64,000 nt of DNA from Naasia sp. SYSU D00057 (lineage in GTDB: Bacteria; Actinomycetota; Actinomycetes; Actinomycetales; Microbacteriaceae), in contig NZ_JAFMSZ010000001.1 of the NCBI RefSeq assembly GCF_017916505.1, positions 930,001 through 994,000 on the forward strand, read 5' to 3'. This document shows, one piece after another, positions 18,484-27,281 of this stretch. Under the pieces are notes generated by a model. It was given only the letters and a program-made list of their open reading frames with translations, ran no database searches and was not told where the DNA came from. Each line of letters begins with the position of its first letter. Position 1 is the stretch's first letter. The translations under genes were made by a program, and so were the position numbers.

Positions 18484-19811
18484 CGGACGGCCTCCGTCTC
18501 GCGGGTCTCGGCGCCCGGGAATTCGGGCCCCTCCGGCTCCTCCTCGGGGCGGGCGGCCTCGGGGTCGCGCTCGACCCGCACGGCGCTGAGGCGGCGGCGG
18601 CGGCCGTCGGTGCGCTCGGCGGTGAGCAGCAGGCCGGCCGCGCGAGCGGTCGAGCCCATGACGGGCAGCCGGCCGAGCGCCTTCGTCAGCAGGCCGCCGA
18701 CGGAGTCGACGTCGTCGTCCTCCAGCTCGAGGTCGAACAGGTCGCCGAGCTCGTCGATCGGCAGGCGCGGGTCGACGCGGTAGACGCCCTCGGCGACCTG
18801 CTCGACCTCCTCGCTGCTGCGGTCGTACTCGTCGGCGATGTCGCCGACCAGCTCCTCGATGAGGTCCTCGAGCGTGACGAGGCCGGCGACGCCGCCGTAC
18901 TCGTCGATGACCATCGCGATGTGGTTCGACTCGAGCTGCATCTGCCGCAGCATGGCGTCCGCCTTCTTCGACTCGGGCACGAACAGCGCCGGCCGGGTGT
19001 GCCGGCCGATCGGCTCGCGCTCGGCGGCGGCGCCGCGCTCGTGCAGCATCCGCGCGAGGTCGCGCAGGTAGAGGATGCCGACGATGTCGTCCGGGTCGTT
19101 CTCCTCGGTCACCGGCAGGCGCGAGTAGCCGCGGGACAGGAACAGGGTCATCGCCTCGCCGACGGTCGCGGTGCGGTCGATGGTCGCCATGTCGGTGCGC
19201 GGGATCATCACCTCGCGGATGACGGTCTCGTTGAACTCGAAGATCGAGTGGATGAGCTCGCGGTCGTCCTCCTCGAGCACCTCGAGCTCGGTGGCCTCGT
19301 CCACCATGCTGAGCAGCTGCTCCTCGGAGGTGAACGTCGCGGTGCGCGGCCGGCCCGGCGTCACCCAGTTGCCGAGGGCGACGAGCGCGTCCGCGATCGG
19401 GCCGAGCAGCACGCGGACTCCGCGCACGACGGGCGCCGCGAAGCGCAAGACCGAGCTCGCGTGGGCGCGGCCGACGCTGCGCGGGCTGGAGCCGACGAGC
19501 ACGAAGGATGCGGCGGTCATGATGAGCGCGGAGAGGAGCAGGGCGAGCCACAGCTGGTCGATCGCATTCGCGAGCGCGAACGTGACGAGCACGGCGGCGG
19601 TGGTCTCGCTCGTGACGCGGAGGAAGCTGACGGCGTTGACGTGCGCGCCGCCCTCCTCGGCGATCGCGACGAGCGACCGCTTCGCGCGGGCGCGGGTCGC
19701 GAGGTCGAGGATGTCCGCGCGGGACAGCTCCCCGATGGCGGAGTCGGCCGCGGCGAGCAGCCCAGCGAAGGCGACGAGCAGCAGCGCGACGAGGATCAGC
19801 CAGAGGGTCAT
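18480..19811 (-). CDS. CNNM/CorC-type transporter with CBS domains
   Basis: 443 residues. Three to four membrane helices form the DUF21/CNNM domain (1-140); two CBS domains follow (about 195-320; IPRTDMATI and DEYGGVAGLVTLEDLIEELVGDI are hallmark stretches), then a CorC_HlyC domain (YRVDPRLPIDELGDLF). Members handle magnesium or other divalent cations; older annotations say hemolysin. Stop and start overlap those of era and ybeY by 4 nt each, so it is embedded in the operon. Confidence 0.93.
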   Translation of the reverse strand: MTLWLILVALLLVAFAGLLAAADSAIGELSRADILDLATRARAKRSLVAIAEEGGAHVNAVSFLRVTSETTAAVLVTFALANAIDQLWLALLLSALIMTAASFVLVGSSPRSVGRAHASSVLRFAAPVVRGVRVLLGPIADALVALGNWVTPGRPRTATFTSEEQLLSMVDEATELEVLEEDDRELIHSIFEFNETVIREVMIPRTDMATIDRTATVGEAMTLFLSRGYSRLPVTEENDPDDIVGILYLRDLARMLHERGAAAEREPIGRHTRPALFVPESKKADAMLRQMQLESNHIAMVIDEYGGVAGLVTLEDLIEELVGDIADEYDRSSEEVEQVAEGVYRVDPRLPIDELGDLFDLELEDDDVDSVGGLLTKALGRLPVMGSTARAAGLLLTAERTDGRRRRLSAVRVERDPEAARPEEEPEGPEFPGAETRETEAVR

Positions 19812-20284
19812 CGTCGCTTCGAGCCGCGCTTTTTCTCATCGGCGGCGAAGCCGGTGAGGATGTCGCGCTGCAGGCCGAACATCTCGCGCTCCTCCTCGGG
19901 CTCCGCGTGGTCGAAGCCGAGCAGGTGCAGCAGGCCGTGCGCGGTGAGCAGCTGGATCTCGTCGAGGAGGCTGTGCCCGGCCTGCTCGGCCTGCAGCTGG
20001 GCGACCTGCGGGCAGACGACGATGTCGCCGAGCAGCCCGGCCGGGGTCTCGTGGTCCTCGGTGCCGGGACGCAGCTCGTCCATCGGGAAGCTGAGCACGT
20101 CGGTGGGGCCGGGCTCGTCCATCCACTGGACGTGCAGCTGCTCCATGGCGGCCTCGTCGACGAAGACGACGGCGACCTCCGCGTCCGGGTGGACGTGCAG
20201 GGAGTCGAGGGCGAACGTGATCAGCCGCTGGATGGCGGACTCGTCGACCTCGATGGCGGACTCGTTGTTGACCTCGACGCTCAC
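19808..20284 (-). CDS. ybeY: rRNA maturation endoribonuclease YbeY
   Basis: 158 residues. The zinc-binding signature HGLLHLLGFDH near residue 118 identifies the single-strand-specific endoribonuclease that takes part in 16S 3'-end processing and 70S quality control. TDVLSFPMDE is another family hallmark. The GTG overlaps the phoH stop (GTGA) and its own stop overlaps the CNNM ATG. The C-terminus ends in a lysine/arginine-rich tail. Confidence 0.97.
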   Translation of the reverse strand: MSVEVNNESAIEVDESAIQRLITFALDSLHVHPDAEVAVVFVDEAAMEQLHVQWMDEPGPTDVLSFPMDELRPGTEDHETPAGLLGDIVVCPQVAQLQAEQAGHSLLDEIQLLTAHGLLHLLGFDHAEPEEEREMFGLQRDILTGFAADEKKRGSKRR

Positions 20285-21423
20285 GGGTTCCTCCGGCTTC
20301 CTCCGAAGCCCTCCTGGGCGCGGCGCTCCGCGCGGTTCTGGGGCGGGCGGAAGTCGCCCGGCGGGCGGGCTCCCTCCGGCTCGTGGCTGCGCTCGGTGCG
20401 CTCGGGGCGCCGGTCGAACTGCCGCGCGATGCGCTCCTGGTCGTACGCGGTGTACGCGTCGACGATGCGCCCGACGAGGGTGTGCCGCACGACGTCGTCG
20501 CTCGTCAGCCGCGAGAAGTGGATGTCGGGGATGTCCTTCAGCACCTTCGTCACGAGCTGCAGGCCGCTGGCGCCGGCGGGCAGGTCGACCTGGGTGATGT
20601 CGCCGGTGACGACCATCTTCGAGCCGAAGCCGAGGCGGGTGAGGAACATCTTCATCTGCTCGGGCGTCGTGTTCTGCGCCTCGTCCAGCACCACGAACGA
20701 GTCGTTGAGGGTGCGGCCGCGCATGTAGGCGAGGGGCGCGACCTCGATCGTCGACGTCGCCATGAGCTTCGGGACGATCTCCGGGTCCATCATCTCGTTG
20801 AGCGCGTCGTAGAGGGGCCGGAGGTACGGGTCGATCTTGTCGGTCAGTGTCCCGGGAAGGTAGCCGAGCCGCTCCCCCGCCTCCACCGCTGGCCGCGTGA
20901 GGATGATGCGGCTGACCTCCTTGCGCTGCAGCGCCTGCACGGCCTTCGCCATCGCGAGGTAGGTCTTGCCGGTTCCGGCGGGGCCGATGCCGAACACGAT
21001 CGTGTTGTGATCGATGGAGTCGACGTACTCGCGCTGGCCGAGCGTCTTCGGCCGGATCGCCTTGCCGCGCGCGGTGAGGATCGCCTGGCCGAGCAGCTCC
21101 GACGGGCTGGAGTTGGGGTCGCTCTCGAGGATCCGGGCGGAGCTGCCGACGTCGACGGGTCCGAGGTCCTGGCCGTTGCGCACCATCTGGAGCAGCTCCT
21201 CGATGAGCCGGCGGGCGGCCTCCACCTCCGAGCGCTCCCCGGACAGGGTGAGCTCGTTGCCGCGCGCGAGGACGGACAGCCTCGGGAAGCGCGACTCGAT
21301 CTGCTTGAGGAACCGGTCCTGGGGACCGAGCAGCCGCACCATGGCGACGCCGTCCACCGCGACGCGGACCTCCGTGTCCGACTCCTGCCGTCCGTTGTGC
21401 GGAGTCAGGTCAGCGTTCGCCAA
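20281..21423 (-). CDS. phoH: PhoH-family ATPase
   Basis: 380 residues. An N-terminal KH-like region precedes the P-loop ATPase: Walker A GIGPAGTGKTYLAM and Walker B SFVVLDEAQNT. The family is implicated in RNA metabolism alongside YbeY. The start is taken as TTG 21423 because GGAAGG lies 5-6 nt upstream and no better start is near; it lies within the last codons of the HIT gene (14-nt overlap). The C-terminal 60 residues are Arg/Pro-rich and probably disordered. Confidence 0.94.
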   Translation of the reverse strand: MANADLTPHNGRQESDTEVRVAVDGVAMVRLLGPQDRFLKQIESRFPRLSVLARGNELTLSGERSEVEAARRLIEELLQMVRNGQDLGPVDVGSSARILESDPNSSPSELLGQAILTARGKAIRPKTLGQREYVDSIDHNTIVFGIGPAGTGKTYLAMAKAVQALQRKEVSRIILTRPAVEAGERLGYLPGTLTDKIDPYLRPLYDALNEMMDPEIVPKLMATSTIEVAPLAYMRGRTLNDSFVVLDEAQNTTPEQMKMFLTRLGFGSKMVVTGDITQVDLPAGASGLQLVTKVLKDIPDIHFSRLTSDDVVRHTLVGRIVDAYTAYDQERIARQFDRRPERTERSHEPEGARPPGDFRPPQNRAERRAQEGFGGSRRNP

Positions 21424-21748
21424 GGGATCCTTCCGGTAGTTCGCCCGCGAGGACGTGGGCGTGGACGTGGAACACGGTCTGACCGGCTCCCTCGCCCGTG
21501 TTGAAGATGAGGCGGAAATCGCCGGGCACGAGCTCGCGGGCGGTCGCCACCATCTCGGCGAGCAGCCCGGGGTCTCCGGCGGCCAGCTCGACGACGTTCG
21601 CGTACTGGTCCGTCTTGGGGATCACGAGCAGGTGCACCGGCGCCTGCGGGGCGATGTCGTTGAGCACGAAGACGCGGTCGGTCTGGTGCACGATCTCGCC
21701 GGGGATGTCCCCCGTGAGGATGCGCGAGAAGATCGAGGACTGCGTCAC
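21410..21748 (-). CDS. HIT-family protein (histidine triad)
   Basis: 112 residues, HINT/PKCI type. The active-site triad is FHVHAHVL near residue 97. It starts SSIFSRILTGDIPGEIVHQ, as usual for nucleotide-binding hydrolases that cleave AMP-lysine or similar phosphoramidates. GTG 21748 has TAGAAT 7 nt upstream, so an internal promoter may drive the HIT-phoH-ybeY-CNNM-era part of the operon independently of heat-shock control. Confidence 0.95.
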   Translation of the reverse strand: MTQSSIFSRILTGDIPGEIVHQTDRVFVLNDIAPQAPVHLLVIPKTDQYANVVELAAGDPGLLAEMVATARELVPGDFRLIFNTGEGAGQTVFHVHAHVLAGELPEGSLGER

Positions 21749-21755
21749 ACCCCCG

Positions 21756-21761
21756 ATTCTA
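21756..21761 (-). promoter_or_regulatory. -10 element in front of the HIT gene
   Basis: TAGAAT on the minus strand, 7 nt before GTG 21748, in the 75-nt gap after rsmE. Confidence 0.45.
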
Positions 21762-21823
21762 CGGTCGGCGCCCCCGGACGTGCCGGGACTCCCCTTCAGG
21801 CGAACAGAGTGCTAGCGGGCCGG

Positions 21824-22561
21824 CTATGCCCAGCGGCCGGTGAGCGCGGCGAGAGCCGCGAGGGCGGCCGGCCCCGCGGTGGACGTGCGCAGCACCTCCG
21901 GTCCCAGCCGGACGGCGACGGCACCGGCCGCGGTGAGCGCCTCGAGCTCGGGCCCCGACACTCCGCCCTCGGGACCGACGACGAGCGCGAGGTCGCGTCC
22001 GCCGGCCGCCCGGACCGCGTCGGCGAACGGGGTGCCGCCGGTCGGCTCGAGGACGAGCACCGCGTGCGTCGCGGCGAGGGCCGCCACCTCGCCGCGGCCC
22101 GCGAGCGGCGCGACCTCCGGCAGCCACGGCCGCATCGACTGCTTGACCGCCTCCCGGACGATGGTGCCCCAGCGCTCTCGGCCGCGCTCGGCCTTGGGGC
22201 CGCTCCAGCGGGACACGCTGCGCTCCGCCTGCCAGGGCACGATGCGGTCGACGCCCAGCTCCGTCGCCGCCTGAACCGCGAGCTCGTCGCGGTCGCCCTT
22301 CGCGAGCGCCTGCACGAGCACCACCTCACGGTCGGGCGCCGAGATCCGCTCGACCCGCTCGGCGCGCACGTCGACGGCGGACGGCGCCGCCGCCTCGACC
22401 GCTCCGGTCACGACCGTGCCGCGGCCGTCGCCGACCGTCAGCGTCTCGCCCGTCCGGATGCGGCTCACCGTGGCGGCGTGCCGCGCCTCCTGCCCCTCGA
22501 GCCGCACGAGGCCGCCGGGCTCGGCACCCTCGAGGGAGTCGACGAGGTAGAAGTGCGCCAT
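21824..22561 (-). CDS. rsmE: 16S rRNA (uracil1498-N3)-methyltransferase
   Basis: 245 residues. The N-terminal PUA-like part starts MAHFYLVDSLEG and contains RHAATVSRIRTGE; the C-terminal SPOUT fold has the knot motif LVVGPEGGVSGPELEAL and the closing LGPEVLRTSTAGPAAL. It methylates U1498 of 16S rRNA. It follows dnaJ by 4 nt, as commonly in Actinobacteria. Confidence 0.96.
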   Translation of the reverse strand: MAHFYLVDSLEGAEPGGLVRLEGQEARHAATVSRIRTGETLTVGDGRGTVVTGAVEAAAPSAVDVRAERVERISAPDREVVLVQALAKGDRDELAVQAATELGVDRIVPWQAERSVSRWSGPKAERGRERWGTIVREAVKQSMRPWLPEVAPLAGRGEVAALAATHAVLVLEPTGGTPFADAVRAAGGRDLALVVGPEGGVSGPELEALTAAGAVAVRLGPEVLRTSTAGPAALAALAALTGRWA

Positions 22562-22565
22562 CCGA

Positions 22566-23675
22566 TCAGATGCCGAGGAACCGGTCGCGGAGCTTGCCGA
22601 ACAGGCCCTGCTGGAACTGGCCGAGCTGCGGCTTCTGCTTCTTGTACCGCGCCGCGAACTTCTCGATGAGGTCGCGCTCGTGGCGGTCGAGCTTCGTGGG
22701 CGTCACGACCTGCACGCCCACCTTGAGGTCGCCGCGGCCCTGGCCGCGCAGCCGCGTGATGCCGCGGCCCTTCACGGTGAGCACGTCACCGCTCTGGGTG
22801 CCGGGCTTCAGCTCGAGCTCGACGTCGCCGTCGAGCGCGGCGATCGTGGTGGCCGTGCCGAGGATCGCGTCCGCCATCGGCACCTCGAGGGTCGCGAGCA
22901 GGTCGTCGCCGTTGCGGCTGAACGTCTCGTGGTGGCGCACCTTGACCTCGAGGTAGAGGTCGCCGTTGGGTCCACCGGCGGGGCCGACCTCGCCCTGGCC
23001 GGGCAGCTGCAGGCGGAGGCCCGTCTCGACGCCGGCCGGGATGTCCACGGGGATGGTGCGGCGGGCGCGGACGCGTCCCTGCCCGGCACAGGTCGGGCAG
23101 GGGTTCGGGATGACGGTGCCGTACCCGCGGCAGACGCCGCAGGGGCTCGCGGTCATCACGTTGCCGAGCAGGGAGCGGACGGTGCGCTGGATCTGCCCGC
23201 TGCCGCCGCAGATGTCGCACGTGACGGGCGTGGTGCCCGGCTGGCAGCAGGTGCCGTTGCAGGTCTCGCAAAGGACGGCGGTGTCGACGTCGACGTCACG
23301 GTGGGTGCCGAAGACGACGTCGTCGAGGTCGACCTCGACGCGGAGGAGGGCGTCGCCGCCGCGCTCCCGGCGCGACCGGGGTCCGCCGGCACGCTGGGCG
23401 CCGCCGAAGAACGTCTCGAAGATGTCGCCGAACCCGCTGAAGCCCTCGGCCCCGCCCATGCCGCCCATCCGGCCGCCCAGGTCGTACTGCTGCCGCTGTC
23501 GCGGGTCGCTCAGCACGTCGTACGCGTGCGTGACGAGCTTGAACCGCTCGGACGCCTCCGCGCCCGGGTTCACGTCCGGGTGCAGCTCCCGCGCCAGCCG
23601 GCGGTAGGCCTTCTTGATGTCTTCGGAGCTGGCGTCGCGGGCGACGCCCAGCACCTCGTAGTGGTCAGCAGCCAC
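22566..23675 (-). CDS. dnaJ: co-chaperone DnaJ (type I, DnaJ2)
   Basis: 369 residues. J domain 1-70 with HPD in ELHPDVNPG, a Gly-rich linker, four zinc-finger repeats ([32 protein letters not shown]) and the C-terminal substrate-binding domains. It delivers unfolded proteins to DnaK and stimulates its ATPase. Co-transcribed with hrcA, so under CIRCE control; this is the hrcA-linked paralogue, dnaK being elsewhere. GTG start. Confidence 0.97.
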   Translation of the reverse strand: MAADHYEVLGVARDASSEDIKKAYRRLARELHPDVNPGAEASERFKLVTHAYDVLSDPRQRQQYDLGGRMGGMGGAEGFSGFGDIFETFFGGAQRAGGPRSRRERGGDALLRVEVDLDDVVFGTHRDVDVDTAVLCETCNGTCCQPGTTPVTCDICGGSGQIQRTVRSLLGNVMTASPCGVCRGYGTVIPNPCPTCAGQGRVRARRTIPVDIPAGVETGLRLQLPGQGEVGPAGGPNGDLYLEVKVRHHETFSRNGDDLLATLEVPMADAILGTATTIAALDGDVELELKPGTQSGDVLTVKGRGITRLRGQGRGDLKVGVQVVTPTKLDRHERDLIEKFAARYKKQKPQLGQFQQGLFGKLRDRFLGI

Positions 23676-23732
23676 GGCTCACCGAGAACCTTTCGCAACG
23701 CGCGGGCACGCGCCTGTCGCTAAGCGGAACCC

Positions 23733-24755
23733 TCATCCCTCGCCGAGCAGACGGGAGAGGTAGCGGGCGACGGCACGGACGGCCGCCATGTTGTTCGAGT
23801 AGTCCATTCTCGTCGGACCGAGCACGCCGAGGCGCGCGAGTTCGCCGGAGGGGGAACTGTAGCCGCTCGAGAGCACCGAGGCCTCGCTGAGGCCGAAGGC
23901 GGCGTTCTCGCGGCCGATGCTGACAGCGATGCCGTTGGCGTCGAGCACCATCTCGCTGAACAGCTTGAGCAGCACGACCTGCTCCTCGATGGCGTCGAGG
24001 ACGGGGTGGATGCTGCCCGGGAAGTCCTTCTCGGTGCGGGCGAGGTTGCCCGCACCCGCCATGAGGATGCGGTCCTGCCGGCCCGCCATCACCTGCTCGC
24101 CGAGGGCCCGCGCGACAGGCTCGACCAGCGCGGCCTGAGCGGGCGGGAAGGTGCCGGCGAGAGTCGCGAGCTTCGCCGGGGCGTCGGCCAGAGCCGAGCC
24201 GCCGAGGACCCGGTTGAGGCGGTCGCGCAGCTCGTCGAGGAAGCCCTCGTCCACCTCGCCGGGCAGGTCGACCACGCGCTGCTCGACCCGGCCGCCGTCG
24301 GTGATGAGCACCGTCAGCAGGCGCGCCGGCGAGAGCAGCACGACCTCGATGTGCCGGATCGTGGACCGGGACAGGGTCGGGTACTGCAGCAGCGCCACCT
24401 GGTGCGTCAGCTGCGACAGCAGCCGCACGGTGCGCGCGAGCACGTCGTCGAGGTCGACGGACGAGTCGAGGAACGCCTCGATCGCGTGCTTCTGGGCCGC
24501 GCTCAGCGGGCGGAGGTCCGACAGCCGGTCGACGAAGACGCGATACCCCTTGTCGGTGGGCACGCGCCCGGACGAGGTGTGGGGAGCCGCGATGAGCTCC
24601 TCCTCCTCGAGCTGCGCCATGTCGTTGCGGATCGTCGCAGCCGAGACGCCGAAGGAGTACCTGTCGACGATGCTCTTGGAGCCGACCGGCTCCCGCGAGG
24701 CCACGTAGTCCTGCACGATGACGCGCAGCACCTCGAGTCCCCGCTCCGACACCAT
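23733..24755 (-). CDS. hrcA: heat-inducible transcription repressor HrcA
   Basis: 340 residues. The N-terminal winged helix (RYSFGVSAATIRNDMAQLEEEELI) and GRVPTDKGYRVFVD segment are diagnostic; the C-terminal GAF-like domain follows. HrcA represses heat-shock genes by binding CIRCE, and GroEL promotes its activity. A CIRCE element lies 23 nt upstream of its ATG, so it regulates itself and dnaJ. Confidence 0.97.
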   Translation of the reverse strand: MVSERGLEVLRVIVQDYVASREPVGSKSIVDRYSFGVSAATIRNDMAQLEEEELIAAPHTSSGRVPTDKGYRVFVDRLSDLRPLSAAQKHAIEAFLDSSVDLDDVLARTVRLLSQLTHQVALLQYPTLSRSTIRHIEVVLLSPARLLTVLITDGGRVEQRVVDLPGEVDEGFLDELRDRLNRVLGGSALADAPAKLATLAGTFPPAQAALVEPVARALGEQVMAGRQDRILMAGAGNLARTEKDFPGSIHPVLDAIEEQVVLLKLFSEMVLDANGIAVSIGRENAAFGLSEASVLSSGYSSPSGELARLGVLGPTRMDYSNNMAAVRAVARYLSRLLGEG

Positions 24756-24777
24756 GTCGACCCTCCCCTCGCTGTCT

Positions 24778-24809
24778 CTGGCACTCCACCTACAGGAGTG
24801 CCAATTCTA
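24778..24809 (-). promoter_or_regulatory. CIRCE operator with overlapping -10
   Basis: On the minus strand TTGGCACTC, a 9-nt spacer and GAGTGCCAG (24804-24778) match the CIRCE consensus at 15 of 18 positions. A -10-like TAGAAT (24809-24804) touches its upstream edge, so bound HrcA would cover the start of transcription. Confidence 0.88.
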
Positions 24810-24834
24810 CCCGCGAACCGGGCGTTTCCGGGTA

Positions 24835-24863
24835 TTGCAGGGACATTGCACCGCGAGTAGCTT
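24835..24863 (+). promoter_or_regulatory. probable promoter of the first DUF4870 gene
   Basis: TTGCAG (24835-24840) and TAGCTT (24858-24863) are 17 bp apart; +1 would lie about 75 nt before the ATG. Confidence 0.4.
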
Positions 24864-24943
24864 CCGTCCGTGCCGGGGCCACCGCTCGCCAGAATCGAGC
24901 CCAGCCAGGCGCGATGCGCACCTCGATCTCGAAAGGCACGACC

Positions 24944-25378
24944 ATGACCGACTCCAATCTCCCGCCGCAGGGCACGGCCTCCGGCCAGCCCCAGCAGCCC
25001 TACACGCCGGCGGCTCCGGGCGCTCCGCTCAGCCCCGCCGAGGACAAGCAGTGGGCCTCGTTCGCGCACTTCGGCGGCGTGCTCAGCTTCGTGCCGCCCC
25101 TCATCATCTGGCTGATCTTCAAGGACCGCGGCTCCCTGACGAACCAAGAGGGCAAGGAGTCCCTGAACTTCCAGATCACGATCGCCATCGCCCACGTCGC
25201 GAACCTGATCCTCGGCTCGATCCTCACCGTGGTGACCTTCGGCCTCTGGGGCTTCGCGCAGGTGCTCATCTCGACCGCCCTCTGGGTCGTCGGCATCGTC
25301 CTCGCGATCATCGGCGGCATCAAGGTGAACGGCGGCGGCACCTACCGCTACCCGTTCGCCCTGCGGCTGATCAAGTGA
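24944..25378 (+). CDS. DUF4870 membrane protein, copy 1
   Basis: 144 residues. A Pro/Gln-rich cytoplasmic start is followed by the DUF4870 core: WASFAHFGGVLSFVPPLIIWLIFKDR type stretch, KESLNFQITIAI, and three to four membrane helices ending YRYPFALRLIK. The family resembles Tic20-like small membrane proteins of unknown role. GAAAGG precedes ATG 24944. It is followed by a strong terminator and then by a paralogue. Confidence 0.9.
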   Translation: MTDSNLPPQGTASGQPQQPYTPAAPGAPLSPAEDKQWASFAHFGGVLSFVPPLIIWLIFKDRGSLTNQEGKESLNFQITIAIAHVANLILGSILTVVTFGLWGFAQVLISTALWVVGIVLAIIGGIKVNGGGTYRYPFALRLIK

Positions 25379-25423
25379 GCGCCGCGCCTTCGACGCAGCG
25401 AGCGCATTCCGTCTGAGCGACAC

Positions 25424-25460
25424 GCACGGGCCGAGAACCTCTCAGGTTCCCGGCCCGTGC
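25424..25460 (+). terminator. intrinsic terminator between DUF4870 genes
   Basis: GCACGGGCC pairs with GGCCCGTGC, and inside it GAACCT pairs with AGGTTC around a 3-nt loop, giving a long stem followed by GCTTTACTGT. Confidence 0.75.
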
Positions 25461-25495
25461 GCTTTACTGTGAGGCAACCGAGAAGAAGGACCCTC

Positions 25496-25888
25496 ATGAG
25501 CACTCCTCCTCCCCCTCCCCCGCCGCCCCCGTCGGGCCCGGGCGGCTACGCCCCGGTGGCGCCGATGTCGCCCCAGGACCAGCGGCTGTGGTCGACCCTG
25601 ACGCACGTCGGCGGCATCCTGTTCGGCTTCCTCGTGCCGCTCATCACCTACCTGGTGCTGAAGGACCGCGGCCAGTTCGTCGCCGAGCACACGAAGACGG
25701 CGCTCAACTTTCAGCTCACGATGCTGATCGGCACGATCGTCGGCGTCTTCCTCAGCGTCATCCTGATCGGAGTGCTGGTGCTCCTCGCGATCTGGGTCGT
25801 CATCATCGTCTTCAGCATCATCGCCGCGGTGAAGGCGAACGCGGGCGAGCTGTACCAGTACCCGCTCACCATCCGCTTCATCAAGTAG
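25496..25888 (+). CDS. DUF4870 membrane protein, copy 2
   Basis: 130 residues, paralogue of the preceding gene: WSTLTHVGGILFGFLVPLIT, TKTALNFQLTML, and the same YQYPLTIRFIK ending. The N-terminus is a run of prolines, probably a flexible cytoplasmic tail. AAGGA lies 6 nt before the ATG. The duplicate is separated from copy 1 by a terminator, so the two can be regulated separately. Confidence 0.9.
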   Translation: MSTPPPPPPPPPSGPGGYAPVAPMSPQDQRLWSTLTHVGGILFGFLVPLITYLVLKDRGQFVAEHTKTALNFQLTMLIGTIVGVFLSVILIGVLVLLAIWVVIIVFSIIAAVKANAGELYQYPLTIRFIK

Positions 25889-25912
25889 GCGTTCTCCGGG
25901 GTTTCTCTCCTC

Positions 25913-25973
25913 GCCGAGATGCCACTTACCGCCCTCATTCCGCCGCTTTAGGGGCGGAAAGTGGCATCTCGGC
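25913..25973. terminator. 15-bp-arm palindrome between convergent genes
   Basis: GCCGAGATGCCACTT (25913-25927) is perfectly inverted at 25959-25973; the intervening 31 nt contain a second smaller stem (CCGCCCC-type). It lies between the second DUF4870 gene and hemW, whose 3' ends face each other, so it may stop both transcripts. Confidence 0.6.
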
Positions 25974-25991
25974 AGCAGCAGCAGGGTGAGC

Positions 25992-27233
25992 TCAGGTGAG
26001 GCGGCGGACCACGTCGTCGGCGAGCAGCCGACCCCGGAGGGTCAGCACGACGCGGCCGCGGAGCGCCGGGCCGGGCTCGACGAGGCCGTCGGCGATCAGC
26101 CCCGCCACCGCTGTGCGCGCCTCGGGCGCGAGCGCGGCGGTCGGCATCCCCTCCCGCACGCGAGTCTCGAGAAGCACGCGTTCCAGCTGCCTTGTCGCGG
26201 GGGTCAGCACCTCGCGGCCGACGGCGGGCGACTCCCCACGACCGATGCGCTCGGCGTAGGCGGCGGGATGCTTCGCGTTCCACCAGCGGACGCCGCCGAC
26301 GTGGCTGTGCGCGCCCGGGCCGATGCCCCACCAGTCCTCGCCCGTCCAGTAGGCGGCGTTGTGGCGCGAGCGGTGCCGCGGATCGGGGCCGCCCGTCGCG
26401 TCGGCCCGCGCCCAGTTGCTCACCTCGTACCAGGAGTACCCGGCCGACTCGAGGGTGCGGTCGGCGAGCTCGTACATGTCGGCCTGCAGGTCGTCGTCGG
26501 GCATCGCGACGGCGCCCGAGCGGATCTGCCGCGCGAGCTTCGTGCCGTCCTCGACGATGAGCGCGTACGCCGACACGTGGTCGGGACGCTGCGCGAGGAC
26601 GAAGTCGAGGGACCGGCGCCAGTCGTCGAGGCTCTCCCCCGGCGTCCCGTAGATGAGGTCGAGGCTCACCTGGAGGCCGGCGTCACGAGCCCACGCGACG
26701 ACGAGCGGGATCCGCTCGGGATCGTGGGTGCGCTCGAGGGTGGCGAGCACGTGCGGCACGGCGGACTGCATGCCGAAGGACACGCGCGTCACGCCCGCCG
26801 CGGCGAGCGCGGCGAGCGAGCCGGCGTCCACCGAGTCCGGGTTCGCCTCGACGGTCACCTCGGCCCCGGGGACGAGTCCGTGGTGCCGCCGGACGGCGTC
26901 GAGCATGAGGGCGAGATCCGCGACGGGCAGCAGCGTGGGAGTGCCGCCGCCGAAGAAGACGGTGCTCGCCGGGCGCGCCGGAACTCCGGAGCGGGCGAGC
27001 GCCTCCGCCGCGAACGCGACCTCCGCGACCGCCTGGCCTGCGTAGTCGCTGCGCTTGGCGCCGCGCAGCTCGTCCGAGGTGTAGGTGTTGAAGTCGCAGT
27101 AGCCGCAGCGCACGCGGCAGAACGGCACGTGCAGGTACACGCCGAACGCCCGCTCGGTCGCCCCGTCCCCGGCGGCGGCGGGCAGGAGCCCGTCCGCGGG
27201 CGCCGGATCGGCGAGGGGCAGGGCGCTGGGCAT
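25992..27233 (-). CDS. hemW: heme chaperone HemW (radical SAM)
   Basis: 413 residues. CRVRCGYC (C39, C43, C46) is the iron-sulphur CxxxCxxC motif of radical SAM enzymes, and the HemW signature HNAAYW plus C-terminal HemN_C region follow. The protein binds heme and is now viewed as a heme chaperone rather than a coproporphyrinogen oxidase. Position between hrcA and lepA is classical for Actinobacteria. GACAAT lies 6 nt before the ATG, a weak leaderless-type promoter. Confidence 0.95.
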   Translation of the reverse strand: MPSALPLADPAPADGLLPAAAGDGATERAFGVYLHVPFCRVRCGYCDFNTYTSDELRGAKRSDYAGQAVAEVAFAAEALARSGVPARPASTVFFGGGTPTLLPVADLALMLDAVRRHHGLVPGAEVTVEANPDSVDAGSLAALAAAGVTRVSFGMQSAVPHVLATLERTHDPERIPLVVAWARDAGLQVSLDLIYGTPGESLDDWRRSLDFVLAQRPDHVSAYALIVEDGTKLARQIRSGAVAMPDDDLQADMYELADRTLESAGYSWYEVSNWARADATGGPDPRHRSRHNAAYWTGEDWWGIGPGAHSHVGGVRWWNAKHPAAYAERIGRGESPAVGREVLTPATRQLERVLLETRVREGMPTAALAPEARTAVAGLIADGLVEPGPALRGRVVLTLRGRLLADDVVRRLT

Positions 27234-27281
27234 CCATCTATTGTCCCCCGGCTCCGCTCGGCGCGGACCGGGGCGACCGCG

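Noticed and set aside
25497-25545. Repeated CCTCCC/CCCGCC tract considered as a simple-sequence repeat or regulatory element
   Set aside because: It encodes the poly-proline N-terminus of the second DUF4870 protein, a common feature of the family.
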